Part shown: in pieces, positions 46,482 through 56,155 of the stretch
Layout of the letters: the number at the start of each line of letters is the position of its first letter
Numbering within the stretch: the stretch's first letter is position 1
Source of the DNA: Vibrio sp. FE10
Lineage (GTDB): Bacteria > Pseudomonadota > Gammaproteobacteria > Enterobacterales > Vibrionaceae
Length of the DNA stretch: 64,000 nt
NCBI RefSeq assembly: GCF_030297155.1
Contig: NZ_AP028067.1
Span: 2,046,001 to 2,110,000 of the forward strand
Direction of reading: 5' to 3'
Notes under the pieces: model-generated
Seen by the model: the letters and a program-made list of their open reading frames with translations, nothing else
Databases searched by the model: none
What the model was told of the DNA's origin: nothing
Program-made: the position numbers and the translations under genes

Positions 46482-46802
46482 CGTACGTTCTCCCTGTAAC
46501 AAGTCCACGTTAGATTTGAAAAGTTACTTGAACGACTAAGTCCCTCTGAATCATTAGGTCTTAGCAAACTAAACCCTGAACTATTCAACCTTGATCGCAC
46601 TACTACACGATCCATGTAGTTATTCTTTGTTAAATAAAGGTTAACATATAAAATATCTATTCATAGAAAGGTGTACCATTATTTCCTTTTGGATTCCAAA
46701 ACCAATAATTAACCCTCCTGAAATCATGCATTTCCACCAAATTCCACTACGCTTTACTAGCATAGAACATAGCAATCTGATTAAATTTTTTAGGGACGAA
46801 AA
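46482..46802. other. Divergent intergenic region
   Basis: About 320 bp between the 409-residue protein gene and the response-regulator gene. It is AT-rich and likely holds both promoters. I see no gene, strong hairpin or repeat in it. Confidence 0.4.
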
Positions 46803-47846
46803 ATGAATCAAATTACGACAGATAAACCCATTATTTTGGTTGTTGATGATATCCCAGACAACATCCACACTCTATCTGGGATCCTCAACGACGATTTTAA
46901 AATCAAAGCCGCTACATCAGGCGAAAAAGCGTTAAAGATAGCCTCTTCCTCGCCAAAACCTCACCTCATTCTTCTCGACATCATGATGCCTGAAATGGAC
47001 GGTTACGAAGTCTGCCAAAGGCTAAAAAGCGACCCTGTCACCTCTGATATTCCCGTCGTCTTTGTTACGGCGAAAACAGACGTGATCGATGAACAAAAAG
47101 GGTTTGAATTAGGGGCGGTGGACTACATAACCAAACCCGTTAGCCCGCCGATCGTGAAAGCTCGTGTCGCGACACATATTTCTTTGTATGACCAAAACCT
47201 TGCACTGTCACGTAAAGTCCGACAAAGAACAGAAGCGCTCGAGATGAGCCGACTTGAGATCATTCGTAAGCTTGGCCGAGCAGCTGAATACAAAGACAAT
47301 GAAACGGGAATGCACGTCGTTAGAATGAGTTACTACTCAAAGATCCTTGCTCAGCAGTTAGACGTGGGGGAAGAATGGGTTGAGTTACTGTTCCAAGCAG
47401 CACCGATGCATGACATTGGAAAAATTGGCATCCCCGACTGCATATTAGGCAAACCCGGAAAGCTTGATGCAGATGAATGGGCAATCATGCAAACACACGT
47501 CACCATTGGCGGGGATATCATTGGAGACAACGACTCCAAATTGCTGAAACTCGCTCAAGAGATCGCCCTTTACCACCACGAGAAATGGGATGGTAGTGGC
47601 TACCCTCATAAACTGTCTGGCGAAGACATTCCTCTAAGTGCTCGTATTGTTGCCATTGCCGACGTATTCGATGCCCTAACGAGCGAACGCCCGTACAAAA
47701 AAGCTTGGTCGATTGAAAAAGCGATTGAGTTAATACAAGAACAAGCTGGCCTTCACTTTGATCCTAACTTAGTTCCGATCTTCATTAGCAAGCTCGATGA
47801 GATGCTAACCATCAAAGGCTCTTTTACTGATGAACCAGACCACTAA
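46803..47846 (+). CDS. Response regulator with HD-GYP phosphodiesterase output
   Basis: A 347-residue cytoplasmic regulator. The receiver domain (about 8-125) has the acidic pocket VVDD, the phospho-acceptor D59 ([11 protein letters not shown]) and K111. The HD-GYP domain (about 150-335) has the full set: [10 protein letters not shown] with HD at 203-204, HH at 258-259 and GSGYP at 264-268. It is expected to hydrolyse c-di-GMP when phosphorylated. The next gene, 32 bp downstream, is a hybrid histidine kinase and its probable partner. It is close to the classic RpfG-type layout. Confidence 0.93.
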   Translation: MNQITTDKPIILVVDDIPDNIHTLSGILNDDFKIKAATSGEKALKIASSSPKPHLILLDIMMPEMDGYEVCQRLKSDPVTSDIPVVFVTAKTDVIDEQKGFELGAVDYITKPVSPPIVKARVATHISLYDQNLALSRKVRQRTEALEMSRLEIIRKLGRAAEYKDNETGMHVVRMSYYSKILAQQLDVGEEWVELLFQAAPMHDIGKIGIPDCILGKPGKLDADEWAIMQTHVTIGGDIIGDNDSKLLKLAQEIALYHHEKWDGSGYPHKLSGEDIPLSARIVAIADVFDALTSERPYKKAWSIEKAIELIQEQAGLHFDPNLVPIFISKLDEMLTIKGSFTDEPDH

Positions 47847-47878
47847 GTTCGCTGGTACTTTTTAAATACAGGTACTTT

Positions 47879-50800
47879 ATGAATACTGTTTCCAGATTTG
47901 CATCTGATTCTAAAAAAATACTCATCTCTTTTATTATTGCCACCATAGTGCTGTTCTCGGTGGCGGTTGCCGCATGGTTCAACCTAAACAATCGCTTCGT
48001 CGGCATTGAAGACTACGCGGTAAGTACTCAATTACTTACCTCCCTCGACAAGCTTCGCGTTCACGAACTCTCTTTTAGCAACGAGCGTATACCGCTATCT
48101 GCGCAACTCTTTTATAAAGAAGCAGAACTGTCAAAGGAGTTGGTCAGTACCTTTGCGGCTCATAACCAAAATCCGCACGCAGAAATATCGCTCACTGGAT
48201 ATATAAATCAATTCATCAAATACGCTGGCTTGATTGAGTTGAGCGAGAAAGCTCGTGATCGAATGAACCGAAAATCGCTAGCGGCAACAGATCTGCTTAC
48301 TGAAATGCAAAGCTCTCACAAAGACACGATCAATACGGTTAGCCAAGACGTCAAACAACTTAGAATATTAAGTGAAGGTCAAGCCGATAGAGTAATGAAA
48401 ATTGGTGGGCTCACAACACTCAGTGCCAAAGTTCAAAACTTAGAAAAGGAGTTTCTGCTGACTGGTTCGCCACAAACATATGCGTTGACCAAGATTGAAA
48501 TCCAGAAGGTATCAGCATTAATTACTCAGCTTAAAAACGAGGTCACAGATCCGCAAGGCGCGGAGTTACTGCAAACCGTCCAACAAGCTCAGAACCGTTA
48601 CTACACTAACCTAGTTCAGCTACAAGGCTTGTCGAGCTCAGCAGTACAACTCAAAACATCAATCACTAAGCAAGTATCTCGAAGCGGTATTGAGCTATCA
48701 CGTGCTTCAACGGCGCTTAACTCACAGCAACAAGGCTTGTTAACCGACCTCAACAAAGAGATAGGGAATGCTCAATCTCGCCTTTCATCTCAGCTTTCAA
48801 TCGGTGAAAACCTGCTTATCATTCAAACGCTGTTAAGCCAATCCGAGCAGCTTAATCGTGATTTTTCGTTAGCTAAATCAGCTGATCAATCGGTGATATC
48901 AGAACAAGTCTTTACTTTGATCGGTGAAATGCAATCTGTGTCACTCGCAGCGGCTGACATACTGACGTTATACGCACCTGAAATGAAAATCACCGCGTTT
49001 GATCAGCACGTAACATTTTATGAGGCTGAGTTTTCTAACCTAGCCAGAGCTCAACTGCTTAGCCATCAAGTATTGAAAGAGATGAACGCTAATTTCACTC
49101 AACTGCATGACTTGGTTGCCAATGCTTATATGTCCGAAAGTGATAATGTCAAAGACTCTTCAAGCGTCTCATCACACCTTGCTATTGGTGGCTTAATATT
49201 CTTTTTGATCATTTTGTTTATGGGCCTGCTAGCCAACAAAGCGCATTCAGCCCTTGAGCACTTTGCAACAAACTTAGCCGTTGCACGTGACGAAGCTGAT
49301 GCTGCCAATCATGCTAAATCGGATTTCTTAGCCAACATGAGCCATGAAATTCGCACGCCAATGAACGCCATCATCGGCATGAGCTACTTGGCGCTGAAGA
49401 CCGACTTAACTAAGGCACAACGTAACTACATCCACAAAGTGAAGCTCTCTTCGGACACCCTACTCGGTTTGATCAACGACATTCTCGACTTCTCTAAAAT
49501 CGAAGCAGGTAAATTAGACATCGAAAACGTCGATTTCCATCTCGAGAACGTACTAGACAACATTACTAACTTGGTTGGCCTACGAGCTTCTGAGCGTGGT
49601 TTAGAGCTACTTATCCAAGTCGATAGAGATGTACCAACCAATCTGATTGGTGATCCGCTAAGGCTTGGTCAGATCTTGATTAACCTCAGCAATAATGCCG
49701 TTAAATTCACCGAGAAAGGCGAAGTGAAAATTTCTATCTCTGTTGAAGAAAGAGATGGTGACGACATAAAACTGAATTTTGCTGTCTCTGATAGCGGAAT
49801 AGGTATGACACAAGAACAAGCCGCTAAACTGTTCAATAAGTTCACTCAAGCAGACAGCTCAACCACACGGAAATACGGCGGAACAGGCCTAGGCTTGGCG
49901 ATCAGTAAGGAGCTTAGCCAGCTCATGGGTGGGGATATTCAAGTCTCGACTGAGCTTGGCAAAGGCTCAACCTTCTCATTTACGATCGCAACTCGCGTTA
50001 GTCACTCGATTACCCAAAACCGAGTGGTGGTTCCCGCTTCGATTAATCATCTAAAAGTGCTGGTTGTTGATGACAACTCCAGTGCGCGCTTGATCGTTGG
50101 CGATATTCTAGAGTCTCTAAAACTCACTCCAACGTTAAGTGCCTCTGTTGATGAAGCGTTAGTGGAATTGCACACCGCAGATGCTAACAATAAGCCCTTT
50201 GATCTGATTATCTCGGATTGGAAAATGCCTAAACGCGACGGTGTTGACCTATTGGAAGCACTCAATCACGGCTTATCTCTAAGTAAAGAGCCGAAAATAA
50301 TGATGCTCACCGCTTATGGCCGAGAAGAGTTAGCCGAGGCCATTACCAAAAGAGGATTCGAGGTCCCGAGTATTTTAGACAAGCCTATCACCTCTTCTCA
50401 CCTCTATGACTCCATCGTTTCGCTGTATGGACTTGATTCAGATCGCGTCTCTCGTAGCGAATTGGAGCAACAGAATCAGCTTGCGAATGTTCAACAACTT
50501 GCTGGTGCTAACATCTTGTTGGTTGAAGACAACGAGATAAACCAAGAGCTCGCGACAGAGCTGTTAGAAGGCCAGCAGATTAAAGTCACCATTGCTGAGA
50601 ATGGCCAGCGTGCAATAGAGCTTTATCAACAAGCCATTACTGATGATACCCCTTTCGATGGCATTTTGATGGACTGTCAAATGCCAATCATGGACGGGTA
50701 TGAAGCAACAGAGCATATCCGCAACGAGATAAAAGACACTCAAACCCCTATCATTGCGATGACAGCAAACGTGATGGAACGAGATAAAGAGAAAGCACTC

Positions 50801-51553
50801 AACTGTGGGATGAGTGACATTATCGCAAAACCCATTGATGTCGGCTCTATGTTCGCAACCTTGGCAAACTGGGTTTCACCGTCTAACCCCGTGCAGTTCA
50901 ATGTTTCGTTGCAAGACTCCACCAATACTCTACAAAAAGAAAACAACGCAAAAAAAGAACCCGAGGCGTTACCTGTCATTATGGGTCTTGATACCAAAAT
51001 GGGATTGATGCGGGCAAGTAACAATCACAAACTCTACATGAAGTTATTGAAACGATTTGTTGAGGCTTACTCTGACGAAGATATCTTAACTACTGAGCTA
51101 TCAAGCAGTACACAGCAGCGTTACTTACACACCCTTAAAGGTGTTGCAGGAAACCTAGGTGCGAGCGATTTACATAGCTTGTGTGAAAAACTGGAGTCCG
51201 AACTTACCGATGACGAACTAAAAGAGAAGGTCATCAAAACCACGATTACGTTAAGCCAACAGATCGCACACTCGCTCGCTCAGTCAGATCAAACCCATAA
51301 AGATCCTGAAGAACAACAGGCAAATTCGGATTCCTCGCCTAATCAGCCAAACGTGAAGCTGTACCGTCAATTGCTGGAAGCCGTTGCCAACGATGATACT
51401 GAAGCACTCAACATCATTCTTAACATTGAAGATGGTGCAGTGGTGGGTTTATCTCCTTCTGAGTTCAAAAAGTTAGAAAGCGCACTAGAGGAATTCGACT
51501 TCGATACCGCCACTGAACGGCTAAAAAGCTCACCACTCGCGAGCTCTTCGTGA
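47879..51553 (+). CDS. Hybrid sensor histidine kinase (BarA-like architecture)
   Basis: A 1224-residue inner-membrane kinase. TM1 is at about 13-34 and a long helical periplasmic sensor covers 35-430. TM2 is at about 434-452. HisKA has the phospho-acceptor H489 ([13 protein letters not shown]); the ATPase domain has [15 protein letters not shown] and GGTGLGLAI. Two receivers follow (D780 in [12 protein letters not shown]932 in [10 protein letters not shown]), and a C-terminal HPt domain has H1084 ([13 protein letters not shown]). This gives a complete phosphorelay in one chain, likely passing phosphate to the HD-GYP regulator just upstream. The signal is unknown. Confidence 0.92.
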   Translation: MNTVSRFASDSKKILISFIIATIVLFSVAVAAWFNLNNRFVGIEDYAVSTQLLTSLDKLRVHELSFSNERIPLSAQLFYKEAELSKELVSTFAAHNQNPHAEISLTGYINQFIKYAGLIELSEKARDRMNRKSLAATDLLTEMQSSHKDTINTVSQDVKQLRILSEGQADRVMKIGGLTTLSAKVQNLEKEFLLTGSPQTYALTKIEIQKVSALITQLKNEVTDPQGAELLQTVQQAQNRYYTNLVQLQGLSSSAVQLKTSITKQVSRSGIELSRASTALNSQQQGLLTDLNKEIGNAQSRLSSQLSIGENLLIIQTLLSQSEQLNRDFSLAKSADQSVISEQVFTLIGEMQSVSLAAADILTLYAPEMKITAFDQHVTFYEAEFSNLARAQLLSHQVLKEMNANFTQLHDLVANAYMSESDNVKDSSSVSSHLAIGGLIFFLIILFMGLLANKAHSALEHFATNLAVARDEADAANHAKSDFLANMSHEIRTPMNAIIGMSYLALKTDLTKAQRNYIHKVKLSSDTLLGLINDILDFSKIEAGKLDIENVDFHLENVLDNITNLVGLRASERGLELLIQVDRDVPTNLIGDPLRLGQILINLSNNAVKFTEKGEVKISISVEERDGDDIKLNFAVSDSGIGMTQEQAAKLFNKFTQADSSTTRKYGGTGLGLAISKELSQLMGGDIQVSTELGKGSTFSFTIATRVSHSITQNRVVVPASINHLKVLVVDDNSSARLIVGDILESLKLTPTLSASVDEALVELHTADANNKPFDLIISDWKMPKRDGVDLLEALNHGLSLSKEPKIMMLTAYGREELAEAITKRGFEVPSILDKPITSSHLYDSIVSLYGLDSDRVSRSELEQQNQLANVQQLAGANILLVEDNEINQELATELLEGQQIKVTIAENGQRAIELYQQAITDDTPFDGILMDCQMPIMDGYEATEHIRNEIKDTQTPIIAMTANVMERDKEKALNCGMSDIIAKPIDVGSMFATLANWVSPSNPVQFNVSLQDSTNTLQKENNAKKEPEALPVIMGLDTKMGLMRASNNHKLYMKLLKRFVEAYSDEDILTTELSSSTQQRYLHTLKGVAGNLGASDLHSLCEKLESELTDDELKEKVIKTTITLSQQIAHSLAQSDQTHKDPEEQQANSDSSPNQPNVKLYRQLLEAVANDDTEALNIILNIEDGAVVGLSPSEFKKLESALEEFDFDTATERLKSSPLASSS

Positions 51554-51592
51554 AAATGAAAAGACGAGATTTGTTCTAGTTTACAAACAATT

Positions 51593-51620
51593 AAAGAGAG
51601 CCCTAGTGGCTCTCTTTTTT
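51593..51620 (+). terminator. Terminator after the hybrid kinase
   Basis: Stem AAAGAGAGCC / GGCTCTCTTT with a CTAGT loop and a T-run, 40 bp beyond the stop codon at 51553. Confidence 0.9.
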
Positions 51621-51655
51621 CATCTGTCTCCAACAGTAAGGACATCCTCACCTCT

Positions 51656-51661
51656 CCGTGA
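51656..51661. repeat. Target-site duplication, left copy
   Basis: CCGTGA directly abuts the left end of the IS21-family element; the same six bases follow its right end. Confidence 0.8.
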
Positions 51662-51710
51662 TGCGTATTTCGGCTGATGTGACCCCTAGTTTCGTTTTTA
51701 ATCGACCACC
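51662..51710. repeat. IS21-family terminal inverted repeat, left
   Basis: Matches the reverse complement of 54184-54233 over its length with several mismatches and one 1-bp gap. Confidence 0.85.
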
Positions 51711-51759
51711 TTTTTAAGCCTCTCTTTTCTCTTCCTTAGTTTTACTCCAAGTGGTCGAT

Positions 51760-52482
51760 TTAAGCCAGTTTTCTCATTGATTCCCCTCGTAACTCGATTC
51801 TATGACTTTGATGAACCAACCTATCTAAGATCGCATCAGCGATCGTCGAGTTGTCGATCATCTCGTGCCATTCTTTTACAGGTAGTTGGCTGATAATGAT
51901 TGTACTGCACTCTTGGTATCTATCTTCTAGCACTTCGAGAAGATTACTTGCATGCTCTTGGCTGAGTTTTTCCATTCCCCAGTCATCGATAACCAACAGT
52001 TTTTTCTTAGACAAGCTCAGTAGCAGCTTTTGATAGCTGCCATCAAGGCGGCTACTACTCAGGTCATCAAGTAAACGATTTAGGCGATAATAACGACTTG
52101 GGCAGTGTTGCTCACACGCCTGCTCGGCGAGCGCACAAGCAACATAGGTTTTACCTGCACCTGTTGCACCTGTAATCAGGACATTCTGTCGCTTTTGTAA
52201 ATAAGTGCCTGATAATAACTCTCCCATCATTGCTCTTTTTAAGCCTCGTTCTGGGCGGTAGTCCAGTTGATTACCGCTAGCGCTTAGGCGCAGCTTGGCT
52301 TGCCGTTTAAGTCGTTGGATTTTGGTTTGATCTCGGTTCACTATCTCATGATCAAGGATGAGTCCTAACCTTTCTTCAAAGCCAAGTTCAGCATAGGTCG
52401 CGGGGTGTATCCTTTGCTGTTCCAGTGCATCAGAAGCATGACTTAGGCGTAGTGATTTTAACTGTTGGATTATTGCGTCCAT
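51760..52482 (-). CDS. istB: IS21 transposition helper ATPase IstB
   Basis: A 240-residue AAA+ protein related to DnaC that remodels target DNA for IstA. Walker A is GATGAGKT (about 97-104) and Walker B is LLVIDDWG. The N-terminal helical domain (IIQQLKSLRLSHASDAL) is typical. I chose the ATG at 52482, preceded by TAGGAG at a spacing of 7. It begins 10 bp after the istA stop codon. Full length for the family (about 240-250). Confidence 0.95.
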   Translation of the reverse strand: MDAIIQQLKSLRLSHASDALEQQRIHPATYAELGFEERLGLILDHEIVNRDQTKIQRLKRQAKLRLSASGNQLDYRPERGLKRAMMGELLSGTYLQKRQNVLITGATGAGKTYVACALAEQACEQHCPSRYYRLNRLLDDLSSSRLDGSYQKLLLSLSKKKLLVIDDWGMEKLSQEHASNLLEVLEDRYQECSTIIISQLPVKEWHEMIDNSTIADAILDRLVHQSHRIELRGESMRKLA

Positions 52483-52492
52483 ATTGTTTCTC

Positions 52493-54025
52493 CTAGTGGT
52501 AGTAGTTGGAACCACGAACATTAGTGTGTTTAAGGTTTGGGGTATCAGTGGAAGGCTGAGAGAGAGTGCCTTCTCGATGGTTCTTCAATAAGTTTTTGAC
52601 GAAGCCAAGGTATGGCTTCTCTGTCACTAAGGCATCTCGGCAAGCTTGTTCTAACCGTGCGTCTGAGTGCTTTTTGGCAAGACTTAGTAACCCAAAGCAA
52701 CTTCTAAAGGCCAATGCTTCATGCTCTGGGCGTTTGAGCAACATCTGAGTCAGTTCACCTGTGGCTGGCCCAATAGATTTTCCCCAACGGATAAAACGCT
52801 CGGGTGTCCATGATTGGTATTGATGGTTGCTTGGCATATGCTCGTAAACGGTAGAGAGACCATATTCTTTTTGGCTTGTGCAGTGGTGAGCAACAATGCT
52901 CCCTTTGTGGTAGATACGTATTATTTGATGCGTTGCTTCAAGCTCAACTTGTTGCCCAACAAGTTGGTGCGGCACAGAGTAGAAGTGCTTTTTATATTGA
53001 ATGTGATAATCAGGGGAGACGGTTGCTCGTTTAGTTTCGATATACACATATGGTTGCGATGGCAGTGGTTTTAACGCTGGACGGTCAACTTTGTTGAACA
53101 AGTCATGTCGATTGACACCAAGCTGTTTCATCTCTCGTTGGTTTAAGTCATGCATCAGCTTTCGGATAGCCAGGTTCAGCTCAGCCATTGTATAGAACAC
53201 TTGGTGGCGAAGGCGCATCATTATCCAGCGCTCTACGATGAGAACTGCGTTCTCAGCTTTGGCTTTATCTTTAGGCTTGTAGGGCCTGGCTGGCATCACA
53301 GCAACGCCGTAATGTTGTGCCAGTTTTCGGTAGCTCTCATTGAGGATAGGGCTATGACAGTCTGCTTTCGTTACAGCAGATTTCAGATTATCAGGTACAA
53401 GTAGATTCGGAGCACCACCAAAGTGATTAAAGGTATTCACATGAGCCATGAGGAAGTGTTCAAGCCCTTGGCTCTCACTCGCCTCGACATAGGTGTAATT
53501 TGACGCTCCTAAAGTGGCGACAAATACCTGAGCATGTCGGCATTCTCCTGTATCTGGATTCACAACAGGGATCGTTGGGCCACAGTAGTCAATGAAGAGC
53601 TTGTCACCAGCATGGTGAAGTTGGCGCATACTGCGTTTTTGTGTCTTTAGCCAACGTCTATACAGTTCGCAGAACTGTGTATAGCCATAGGCTTTGTCTT
53701 GATGCTGATGACAATACTCTTCCCAAAGCAAAGCTTTAGTCATCCCTTTACGCTTCAATTCTAAGTAGCAGAGAGTGAAATCAGGCATCACTTTATGCTG
53801 AGAAGATGAGCGACCATCAAACAAAGCTTGGGTGACTTGATTTTCATGATGAGTCTCTTCCAGTGGCCACGTGAGGCCACTGGATTTAAATCGGGATAGA
53901 TGCTGGGATACAGTGGAATGAGCAATATTGAGGCAAGCGGCGATCTGTCGATTAGAAAGATTGCACTCGTATCGGAGGCGTAAGATTTCCTTAATTTTAT
54001 TCATTGGCATTCTCTTTTTCGGCAT
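52493..54025 (-). CDS. istA: IS21 transposase IstA
   Basis: A 510-residue DDE transposase. An N-terminal helix-turn-helix (RLRYECNLSNRQIAACLNIAHSTVSQHL) binds the ends. The catalytic core has FIDYCGPTIPV (first Asp), VPDNLKSAV (second Asp) and a later KAENAV stretch with the Glu. A beta-barrel and C-terminal region follow. An AAGGATAA ribosome-binding site precedes the ATG. No frameshift is present. Confidence 0.96.
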   Translation of the reverse strand: MPKKRMPMNKIKEILRLRYECNLSNRQIAACLNIAHSTVSQHLSRFKSSGLTWPLEETHHENQVTQALFDGRSSSQHKVMPDFTLCYLELKRKGMTKALLWEEYCHQHQDKAYGYTQFCELYRRWLKTQKRSMRQLHHAGDKLFIDYCGPTIPVVNPDTGECRHAQVFVATLGASNYTYVEASESQGLEHFLMAHVNTFNHFGGAPNLLVPDNLKSAVTKADCHSPILNESYRKLAQHYGVAVMPARPYKPKDKAKAENAVLIVERWIMMRLRHQVFYTMAELNLAIRKLMHDLNQREMKQLGVNRHDLFNKVDRPALKPLPSQPYVYIETKRATVSPDYHIQYKKHFYSVPHQLVGQQVELEATHQIIRIYHKGSIVAHHCTSQKEYGLSTVYEHMPSNHQYQSWTPERFIRWGKSIGPATGELTQMLLKRPEHEALAFRSCFGLLSLAKKHSDARLEQACRDALVTEKPYLGFVKNLLKNHREGTLSQPSTDTPNLKHTNVRGSNYYH

Positions 54026-54183
54026 GATTTATCCTTAGTGCTCTCAACATGAAAGACTCAGGTTAAACCTATTGATTTAAAAGAGAAAAGAGGTTTATTT
54101 CGGTAAATCGACCATCGATTTCGGAAACACACCGAAAAGTGGATGATTAAAACCGAAATGAGTGGTTGGTTAAAAACGGATTT

Positions 54184-54233
54184 GGTGGTCGATTAAAACC
54201 GAAATAGGCGGTCGGCTAGCTCCGAAATATGCA
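54184..54233. repeat. IS21-family terminal inverted repeat, right
   Basis: Right end of the element, ending ATATGCA. Additional diverged copies of the same motif lie at about 54106-54183. Confidence 0.85.
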
Positions 54234-54239
54234 CCGTGA
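54234..54239. repeat. Target-site duplication, right copy
   Basis: CCGTGA, identical to 51656-51661. Confidence 0.8.
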
Positions 54240-54425
54240 ACTTTATGAACTTTATTCACCCAATGTTCTTTATCCTCAATATCTCCGCATTAAAGACAAT
54301 TCTTTAACACACCGTTAACTTTAACTTCATCTGCTAAGCAATACCCTACTCGTGTGTTTAGCAGCTGGATATAAAACATAAGTTTCTCTCCATTGAAGAG
54401 ATCCCCTACATAAGGAACGTGAACC

Positions 54426-55397
54426 ATGTTCAAGGCACTGAAACCTACTCTTGCGGCTTCTATCATCGCAACAACCTTTTCTTTTAACACTTTTGCTGCT
54501 GACGTAGAGAAAATCCACTTCCTAATCCCTGGCGGCGCTGGTGGCGGTTGGGATATGACAGCTCGTGGTACGGGTGATGTATTAGTGAAATCCGACATCG
54601 TAGAAAATGTCTCTTTCCAAAACTTGTCTGGTGGTGGCGGTGGTAAAGCCATTGCACACCTAATCGAGACGGCTCAACGTCAAGAAGACACGCTGATGGT
54701 GAACTCAACACCTATCGTAGTGCGCTCGCTGACCGGTATTTTCCCTCAATCTTTCCGCGACCTAACACCAGTTGCAGCAACTATTGCTGACTATGGCGCA
54801 ATCGTTGCGTCTGCGGATTCGAAGTACAACACTTGGGAAGACGTAGTAAAAGAATTCGAAAGCAACCCACGTAAAGTGAAAATCGCAGGCGGTTCGGCTC
54901 GTGGCAGCATGGATCACCTTGTTGTAGCGGCAGCGTTCAAAGGCGAAGGTTTTGATGCGAAGAAAGTGCGTTACATTGCTTACGATGCAGGTGGTAAAGC
55001 AATGGCAGCTCTATTATCTGGCGAAACGCAACTGCTTTCGACAGGCCTTGGTGAAGTACTAGAAATGTCTAAATCAGGCCAAGTAAAAGTATTGGCAGTA
55101 ACGGCACCAAAACGTCTTGATGCGGCACCAAACATCCCAACACTAACTGAGTACGGCAACGAAACAGTATTTGCTAACTGGCGTGGCTTCTTCGCTGCAC
55201 CAGGCACTAGCCAAGCAAAAATCGACGAGTGGAATGTAGCACTTGGCAAAATGTACAAAACTGATGAATGGCAAGTGGTTCGTGACCGTAACGGTTGGAT
55301 TGACAACTACAAAGCTGACAAAGATTTTTACGCCTTCCTAGAAGACCAAGAAAAACAGATGGGCGACCTGATGCGCGAGCTTGGTTTCTTGAAATAA
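54426..55397 (+). CDS. tctC: Tripartite tricarboxylate transporter binding protein TctC
   Basis: Periplasmic binding protein that delivers a tricarboxylate or related acid to TctAB. The 323-residue sequence has a signal peptide (1-24, ending FAA), the family start IHFLIPGGAGGGWDMTARG, and GGGGKAIAHL and IAGGSARGSMDHL motifs. An AAGGAACG ribosome-binding site precedes the ATG. It is followed by tctB and tctA on the same strand, with a hairpin in between. The exact ligand is unknown; citrate is common for the family. Confidence 0.94.
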   Translation: MFKALKPTLAASIIATTFSFNTFAADVEKIHFLIPGGAGGGWDMTARGTGDVLVKSDIVENVSFQNLSGGGGGKAIAHLIETAQRQEDTLMVNSTPIVVRSLTGIFPQSFRDLTPVAATIADYGAIVASADSKYNTWEDVVKEFESNPRKVKIAGGSARGSMDHLVVAAAFKGEGFDAKKVRYIAYDAGGKAMAALLSGETQLLSTGLGEVLEMSKSGQVKVLAVTAPKRLDAAPNIPTLTEYGNETVFANWRGFFAAPGTSQAKIDEWNVALGKMYKTDEWQVVRDRNGWIDNYKADKDFYAFLEDQEKQMGDLMRELGFLK

Positions 55398-55408
55398 CCA
55401 GCAACCAT

Positions 55409-55428
55409 AGAGGGTCTATGCGCCCTCT
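55409..55428 (+). terminator. Weak hairpin between tctC and tctB
   Basis: Stem AGAGGG / CCCTCT with an eight-base loop, 11 bp after the tctC stop and followed by a U-rich stretch (TACTCTTTCCTTG). It may partly end transcription so that the binding protein is made in excess over the permease. Confidence 0.45.
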
Positions 55429-55644
55429 TACTCTTTCCTTGTTTCGCCGTACATGAGTTAACTTCAAACTCCTTTGTTTATTCGTAGACGTATTACTAAC
55501 GCTTGCCGATTCGTTGTAAACGCAAGTGGCTGATAAACCAGTACCGTAATTCGCTTACCTTTGGTTAGTGATCCCAGACATTCTTCATTAACTCGCTCAT
55601 GTACGGCTTTTTTACTATTTATACCACCCCAAATGGAGTTGGAT

Positions 55645-56145
55645 ATGTCGGACTTACCAACCAAATTTCTGAGTAAGGAATCTTTGCTTTCAAAGGATCG
55701 CATCGGAGCCATGATCTTTATGCTGGCGTGCTTGTGCTATGGCTACCAAACCACGCTAATTCCTTTGTTTCCCGGTGACGAGTACGAACCCTTCACTGCA
55801 AGAACTTTACCTACCCTATTAACGTTTATCGGCATCGGCCTGTCATTGATCCTACTAATTACAGGACAACCGGACCAGAAGGTTTCATGCGACACAACGC
55901 CGTTGAACTGGAAGCTGCTCATTGGCTTTTTAGTGTTAATGGCTTTGTACGGTGTTGGACTGACTTATCTTGGCTTTGTTTTAGCAACCAGCTTCTTCTT
56001 GCTCGCTGGCTTTTACCTATTGGGTGAGCGCCGTAAATCTGTTCTATTTGGCGCGTCATTTCCTTTCGTTATCGCGTTCTTTTTGTTATTAACTCAAGGC
56101 TTAGATATCTACCTAGAGCCTGGTTTAATCTTCACTCTTTGGTAG
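55645..56145 (+). CDS. tctB: Tripartite tricarboxylate transporter small subunit TctB
   Basis: A 166-residue membrane protein with four hydrophobic segments, the small permease subunit. It is poorly conserved in sequence, so its identity rests on size, topology and its place between tctC and tctA. I chose the ATG at 55645, with TGGAG 7 nt upstream. Upstream in-frame ATGs would add a non-conserved stretch. tctA starts 10 bp downstream. Confidence 0.88.
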   Translation: MSDLPTKFLSKESLLSKDRIGAMIFMLACLCYGYQTTLIPLFPGDEYEPFTARTLPTLLTFIGIGLSLILLITGQPDQKVSCDTTPLNWKLLIGFLVLMALYGVGLTYLGFVLATSFFLLAGFYLLGERRKSVLFGASFPFVIAFFLLLTQGLDIYLEPGLIFTLW

Positions 56146-56155
56146 GGATAACATT

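Larger units (their letters stand above)
51662..54233 (-). mobile_element. Intact IS21-family insertion sequence
   Basis: A 2572-bp element with two genes in the IS21 order (istA then istB on the minus strand). Imperfect inverted repeats of 49-50 bp sit at its ends (51662-51710 and 54184-54233), with the outer TGCRTATTTCGG conserved and the inner TAATCGACCACC identical. It is flanked by a 6-bp duplication, CCGTGA. Further copies of the repeat core (GTCGATT and AAACCGAAAT) lie inside the right end, as IS21 elements use multiple transposase sites. Both genes look complete, so the element may be active. It lies between the hybrid kinase terminator and tctC and leaves 192 bp upstream of tctC. Confidence 0.93.

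Noticed and set aside
51662..54233. A composite transposon or a T6SS-carrying mobile island bounded by this element
   Set aside because: Only one copy of the element is present, and it has its own target duplication, so it moved alone.
54980..55306. A 108-codon minus-strand frame opposite tctC
   Set aside because: It is fully covered by the strongly supported tctC gene and shows no protein features of its own.
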